Assembly (NCBI GenBank): GCA_019055375.1 | Contig: JAHQIW010000788.1 | Coordinates: 1-64,000 of the forward strand | Reading direction: 5' to 3' | Length of the DNA: 64,000 bases | Origin: Parelaphostrongylus tenuis | Lineage: Eukaryota; Nematoda; Chromadorea; Rhabditida; Metastrongylidae | Shown here: positions 59,381 through 64,000 of the stretch, piece after piece | Layout: every line of letters begins with the position of its first letter | How positions within the stretch are numbered: the stretch's first letter is position 1 | Translations under genes and position numbers: made by a program | The notes under the pieces: generated by a model | Seen by the model: only the letters and a program-made list of their open reading frames with translations | The model's database searches: none | What the model was told of the DNA's origin: nothing

Positions 59381-60200
59381 CTACTAGTTTCGTTTCGAAA
59401 ATTCTCTACAATGTGCTCAATTACACTGGCAGTTTCTAACATTGCCACGCATTCTCCACTGGGAAGTTCATTAGAAAAGGCGTTGTCGTGTAATCTTCGT
59501 CCCGAGTGGTAATCAGATGCAGCCAACTCGGAAAAGACTCTGCTTATACAGTTCTATATAACCACAGAAAACGTAGTCTAAGGGATGTATAAAGCGAAGA
59601 GTGATATATCAGCGAAGATTGAGAACTTAGAAAGTAAGCTTTTGACCAAGAACGGCGAATTAGTGGAAGACTGTGATGACAACATTCCACAACTTGCAAT
59701 CATACTGGCGACATTTTGATGAAGAGCAATTAAAAAGGACATAGCGCTACTGAATACCACGCAAAGGCGTTTCCCTGCTCTCATCGTCACAAGTACTTTT
59801 CGTGATACTTTATTTGGAGCAGCAGCATCTGTTCTTGAATTGTAGAAATGAGCAAAGTAGTCTCTCAATAGCAGGAATATGAGAATTACATTTCGCAAAA
59901 TCTAATCTGTCTTAACTACTTTTCTTATTCAAGGAATAGTTGTTCAATTCAAAGTTTTGAGTAGCAGAATGAAAAATTAGTTCTTACCGATTACGAGGGG
60001 ACATATGAAAAGCTGACCTCCTCGGCGGAGAGTAACTTTTCATAGAAATGTTAGTACTCGTTCAAAATCTTAGACTTCAGGCTATAGCACCATGTCGCCG
60101 CTTTTTCATAATATTCTTATATAACACTGTGATCTCCACACAAAGTGCGTCTCAGATTCGCATATTTCTTGTCGAATAGAGCTCTTTTTGTGGACTATCA
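59381..60200. other. Intergenic, nothing recognised
   Basis: A 106-codon minus-strand frame at 59578-59898 has no recognised motif. Confidence 0.35.
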
Positions 60201-60214
60201 ATGGTCATTTGATA

Positions 60215-60600
60215 ATATAATCGAGTTTGATTCCAGCGCTCTGCTTATATAGTCTGGAAAGACCGCTACTTTGAAATACAGCAGGTAAAATAAGGCGAAA
60301 TCCAATCTGCGAACAAAGGCCACTCTGTCCAGTTCACGTGTGTGTGTGTGGCTGGTTGAGGCAGTCACGTTTGATGACTTGATAATCATCAATTTTGCGT
60401 ACATAAAAACGGGTGAGAAGTGTCGCGTCAGCAGTTCACATGGCCTCCTCACACACACGCATGTGAATTGGCCAGAGTGGCCCTGAACGCACTCATTTCA
60501 GGTGCTGCGTTCCAAAAAAAGAGGTACTTTTTGGATGCGAACGCAGCGCTGGAGTCAGAGTCGATTACTCTACCGAATATTGCTGATATCCAAAGAAGGA
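60215..60600. repeat. Imperfect foldback element
   Basis: Left ATCGAGTTTGATTCCAGCGC and AAGGCCACTCTGTCCAGTTC with GTGTGTGTGTG; right GCATGTGAATTGGCCAGAGT and AGCGCTGGAGTCAGAGTCGA, forming arms of about 140 bp with a loop near 60360-60430. No coding capacity. Confidence 0.65.
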
Positions 60601-60779
60601 GCTCTGTCTGGCGAGAAGTATGCGTGTCTGAAGCCAAGAAATCTCTTGCTGTAGTATCGTCAATAAAAAGTCGTTTTCGAAAACCGGCGACGTGGGACTG
60701 TAGCCGCAAGTCTCAGCTTTCGAATGGCTACTAACAGTACTATGAAAATTCTTTTCCAACTAATGAGGTCGATTTCATG

Positions 60780-63245
60780 TGTCCTCTGCGAATCAGAATG
60801 AACCGGAAAATTTACGTGACCAACGAATCGTGCATCTGGAAATTGATATTTTATTGAACGTACTATTATCTTACATTTCTCAGATACTTTCCTGAATAAG
60901 CTCAAACATACCTTTGTATCATAAGGTACAAAATACAATTATTTTGAAAGGATATATTGGCGTGTAAATACAATAGACCTGTTACCATAGTATCTGAATA
61001 AAGTTGAAGAAGTACAATGGTGCATGAATATTAGTGAGAGCAATGAACGCTGTCTTCGGCTTAAGTAGTTTTGAATTTCTCATAATCAACATAAAGATTC
61101 TAATAGAAGTTAATCAGTGTGTTTTATGTGAATAAGATTTGCATTATGTGGTGACCATTTGGCTCTTGATCTTGATCAATAATGAATTTCGGCGGTAAAT
61201 CCTCAGTTTTTTTGCTGTTGATACAAAAAGGGCGACTTTGTGTACAAGTTTCACTTCACCGTGAGAATGATAAATTTCCAGAGTTGATTAATTTCCATGG
61301 TTCGCTTTCTTTTGTGTGATTCATAATTATCATAGAAGTTCTGAAAAGTTTATCCTTACAGTACTGGAAAGCAGCTTTTTTGATTCTTTCAAGCGTAACA
61401 AGTGTCTTGATGAGACGCTGAGGTAGTGTAACATCAATTATATTGCGACTGAGAAATCCCGCCACATGACTTTAACAGTGACGTTCAGCTCGCAAGTTTA
61501 TGACATGTCCAAGGTTCCGGCGTTAAGCCCATTGTGATAACAGCTATGTTTTCTCTTTACTTATTTCCACGACCCGACATCACTAGTTTTGTTGTGCGGA
61601 TTTCAGTACTTTCAGCATTCGATTCGTTTTCCGTCTTCTTCTTGAATGACGTAGAATAGAGGATAGCCTGACTATGGCGTTCCACAGGGCATTCTTATTG
61701 CCTGCCAGAGTGTGTTACTAGGATAACAAATATGAATCCACAAATTTTGAACACTTTCAGCCTTCCAAACCCGACTATCCATTGATCTCAGCATTATTCA
61801 GTACTACTCAGGCTTTTCATTGTAAACAAAACACGCGACTTTTGTAATACAATTTATTCTTACAGCTGCCATCTCGGTGGTCTTGTTTTTATCAAGCCTC
61901 AAAAGATCAGGCTGCCCACAATTTAGTCCATCAAATATCTCCATTACTTCAACAAAATGATCATTGAACTTGAATCAAAATTGTGTTGATCGTAATGTAG
62001 CTTTTCAACATACTCAGCGGTTTTAGTGGATCGTCTACTGAATTGTGCAAGTGTAGACTAACGGTGCGGAGATTTTGTGAATTGCTAATGCACTTTCCAC
62101 ATCAAAAGAACAGTCTCGCATACTGTGCCATATCATGTGTGATCACAGGGCGCTCTTCTCTGTTATTCATACTTAGTTCATGATGTTCATCCAGAAAGCC
62201 TGCGAAGTTACGAAGTCGAAGTGACCTATCTGTTTCACCGATATACTTGTAGCCACATGTTCTGCAAGAGATCGGGTAAAACTACAATTACACTCATGCA
62301 TTCACAGTCTCGACCGTTAGGGTACAATATGCACTTTTGAGTTGTTCATAGACATTCATACAAGCGATTGCGAGCAAGCTGTCGTCTTAGAGTATACGGT
62401 AGCATCTCTATCACTGTTACTGATTTCTCCAGGTCTACCCTTTTATCCAGGTCGACAATTAAACAATCGGTAATACTTTTCTTTATAACTTAGTTGATAC
62501 CGCGTGGCTTGCATAGATTTTCATTCGGTTAAAGTTTTGACGTCTTCGTCTTTCCGAGAGACTGTTGTTCGAGTCGATTGCTCACAGTCGCTCACTACAT
62601 TTATCATCGCCAACTTTTCTGAGGCGAAGGTGAAGATCAAGTGTCACCAGATGACGTCATGAATTCTCGTACGAAGCAAAATGATCAGTAGCACGTCGTC
62701 GAATGAGAACATATCACCTACCTTGTGTAGTTGTCCACAAGTGTTAAGGGAACGGTCGTACGACCAGCATATATCAATCTCCTATCTTTTACTTCCCCAA
62801 GAATGAGGTGACCAACAGTACTAAGTGATCAGATCTTTAATTGCACAAGACGATGTTGTTAGAGGATTAATTAAGCATTCTGTGATACGCAGTAATGAGT
62901 GCCTCTTGCTCTACTTTGTAGCAAATAACCCTTCTCTTTGAAAACTAATCTTTGCACCCTACTAAGACCGACGAAATCGTATACCATGTGGTTATCTTTC
63001 AAAAGACTCACGCAGGCCAACAAGGACGATTATATGACAACAATCTTGTCATTTTTGAAAAGCACTTTTTTTTGCCGGTTACCGGAGACCTTATATATGT
63101 CATACAAGCATTTACTTTGTATAGTCACCTCATGCGAGATCAAGTCACTTCGTTTGACTATTTACGTCTCCAACTTTGTGTCAAAGGAGACTTATTGCTT
63201 ACATCAGCTAATCACGGGTGAATAATCAGTTACAATAAGCTGGTA
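60780..63245 (-). mobile_element. Penelope-like element B with GIY-YIG endonuclease remnant
   Basis: The minus strand reads MLPYTLRRQLARNRLYECL (62410-62350), a frameshift, then YPISCRTCGYKYIGETDRSL at 62278-62219, matching the C-x2-C plus YIGET core of Penelope GIY-YIG endonucleases, and after an internal deletion REERPVITHDMAQYARL (62163-62112). The reverse-transcriptase portion should lie at higher coordinates (toward 63245), but its palm motifs could not be read confidently. Sequence from 60780 to 61100 corresponds to the 3' flank shared with element A (31030-31330). A family E repeat lies at 61595-61735. Confidence 0.75.
61595..61735 (+). repeat. Unclassified dispersed repeat, family E (partial)
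   Basis: TTTCAGTACTTTCAGCATTC, CGTCTTCTTCTTGAATGACG and GAGGATAGCCTGACTATGGC match the copies at 40255 and 41225, with a short internal deletion. Confidence 0.6.
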
Positions 63246-63459
63246 GACTACTTATAAGCATGTAATCTGCGACAGTAACATAATATATTTTTACTATAAT
63301 CCCCAATAACATATTGACAAGTGTCGGTTTGATTACCCGAGCTTGAGGCCGGTGATGATGATGACCGTACATGCTATGTTGGTAAATTTACTGCTATGAC
63401 GACTGACTTACTAGAAGAGTTATCCACAAAGGTTGAACCAGCTGAAAAAGTGACATTAG
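63246..63459. other. Right-edge unique sequence
   Basis: Upstream of the duplicated frame; no recognised feature. Confidence 0.3.
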
Positions 63460-63627
63460 CGGAAAAATTCAAATTGTTTTGCTATGGCTGTGTTCGAAAA
63501 CGAAGAAAGTACACCGTTTGCTACGAATTCGAATTGTTTTGCAATGGCTGTGTTCGAAGACGAGAAGGTAGAAAGTACACCGTTTGCCACTAAAACGTTG
63601 GATGGTATCAGCTTTCTCAACACTACA
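63460..63627 (+). CDS. Unknown coding fragment with an in-frame duplicated unit
   Basis: Two adjacent units (63468-63527 and 63528-63593) encode NSNCFAMAVFENEESTPFAT and, with a two-codon insertion, NSNCFAMAVFEDEKVESTPF, then KTLDGISFLNTT and a stop. Four of six substitutions between units are synonymous in this frame (Ser, Ala, Ala, Thr), which argues that it was under protein selection. The frame is closed upstream by TAG at 63457, so an exon boundary or break is likely there. No family was recognised. An alternative frame (63396-63593) shows CxxC repeats but more amino-acid change. Confidence 0.35.
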
Positions 63628-64000
63628 TAAAAACTAGATCACGCAGTGGTTTAACATGAATAAGCATACAAATCAGCGGTGAACTTGAGGCGGCGAGAAT
63701 CATTCGACGATTACCATCTATCAACTCTAGGTGGAAATGTTTGAGGGGAAGTTATGATGAGCGTTTGTATAATCACTTGGCTCCAATGCCTTCATTAGCG
63801 GTATTAGGTACAGTTACATATCCAACTCGTCCACCACCAAATTCCTCTCTAAAGATTGAGCATGCTCGCTTCCAACATCTTATCGTGGTTCAAGAAACAG
63901 CACTAGTTCAAGGTTTTGTGGAAGACTTGGCGATGATGAAAGACGAACATTTCCTGTGAAGCCGTCAGATACTAGAGTATTTGAACACTAATTGGAAAAG
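63628..64000 (+). other. Right edge, possible unrecognised frame 63741-63959
   Basis: A 72-codon frame opens MRGSYDERLYNHLAPMPSLA and ends near DLAMMKDEHFL. It is open and balanced in composition but has no recognised family; it may belong with the preceding fragment. Confidence 0.25.

Overview
The window looks like nuclear DNA of a parasitic nematode, most likely a strongylid (hookworm-like, clade V) species. The evidence is AT-rich sequence, short exons (59 to 315 nt) separated by kilobase introns, srx-type chemoreceptor genes, and a transposable-element mix of RTE LINEs, bandit/mariner-like elements, Merlin and GIY-YIG Penelope-like elements that is typical of hookworm genomes. Nothing looks bacterial, and most long reading frames are chance or transposon shadows.

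The genic content is essentially two tandem, same-strand copies of a seven-transmembrane srx-like chemoreceptor gene. Copy 2 (37092-51086, seven exons) is complete and predicts about 330 residues. Copy 1 (exons at 7511-15199, with a decayed second exon at 2393-2545) matches it exon for exon over the last five exons: identical sizes for four of them, identical splice phases, and a shared GC-AG intron. No first exon for copy 1 was found and its TM2 exon is broken, so it is likely a pseudogene or a truncated gene. The duplication unit is about 35.8 kb and similarity continues into the 3' UTRs.

Everything else is a graveyard of mobile DNA. By region: 5.9-6.7 kb, a large foldback; 8.4-8.9 kb, an inverted pair of tRNA-like elements; 10.0-11.0 kb, a Penelope-terminus-like palindrome and a hairpin MITE; 12.0-12.8 kb, an RTE 3' end; 15.7-16.5 kb, a tRNA-headed SINE and an unclassified repeat; 17.9-18.7 kb, two hairpin MITEs; 20.1-22.1 kb, SINE, palindromic insert and tRNA-like foldbacks; 22.2-25.5 kb, a near full-length dead RTE; 25.8-27.2 kb, mariner and Merlin fragments; 28.4-29.0 kb and 32.0-32.4 kb, hairpin MITEs; 31.0-34.4 kb and 60.8-63.2 kb, two dead Penelope-like elements; 34.9-36.1 kb, MITE half and mariner; 44.1-44.7, 51.7-54.4 and 57.0-59.4 kb, RTE remnants; 54.8-55.4 kb, a very long CA microsatellite; 55.6-56.8 kb, a foldback and tRNA-like elements. 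Intron 2 of the intact srx gene also holds two short frames that faintly resemble integrin alpha beta-propeller sequence. The right edge (63.4-63.6 kb) carries a small duplicated frame with mostly synonymous differences, possibly a fragment of an unknown gene.

No operon-like multigene system is visible. The observations most worth following are the srx tandem pair with its conserved GC-AG intron and asymmetric decay, and the family of inverted-repeat elements that carry tRNA-like cloverleaves with compensatory base changes. All homology calls are from reading translated sequence by eye; none were database-checked.
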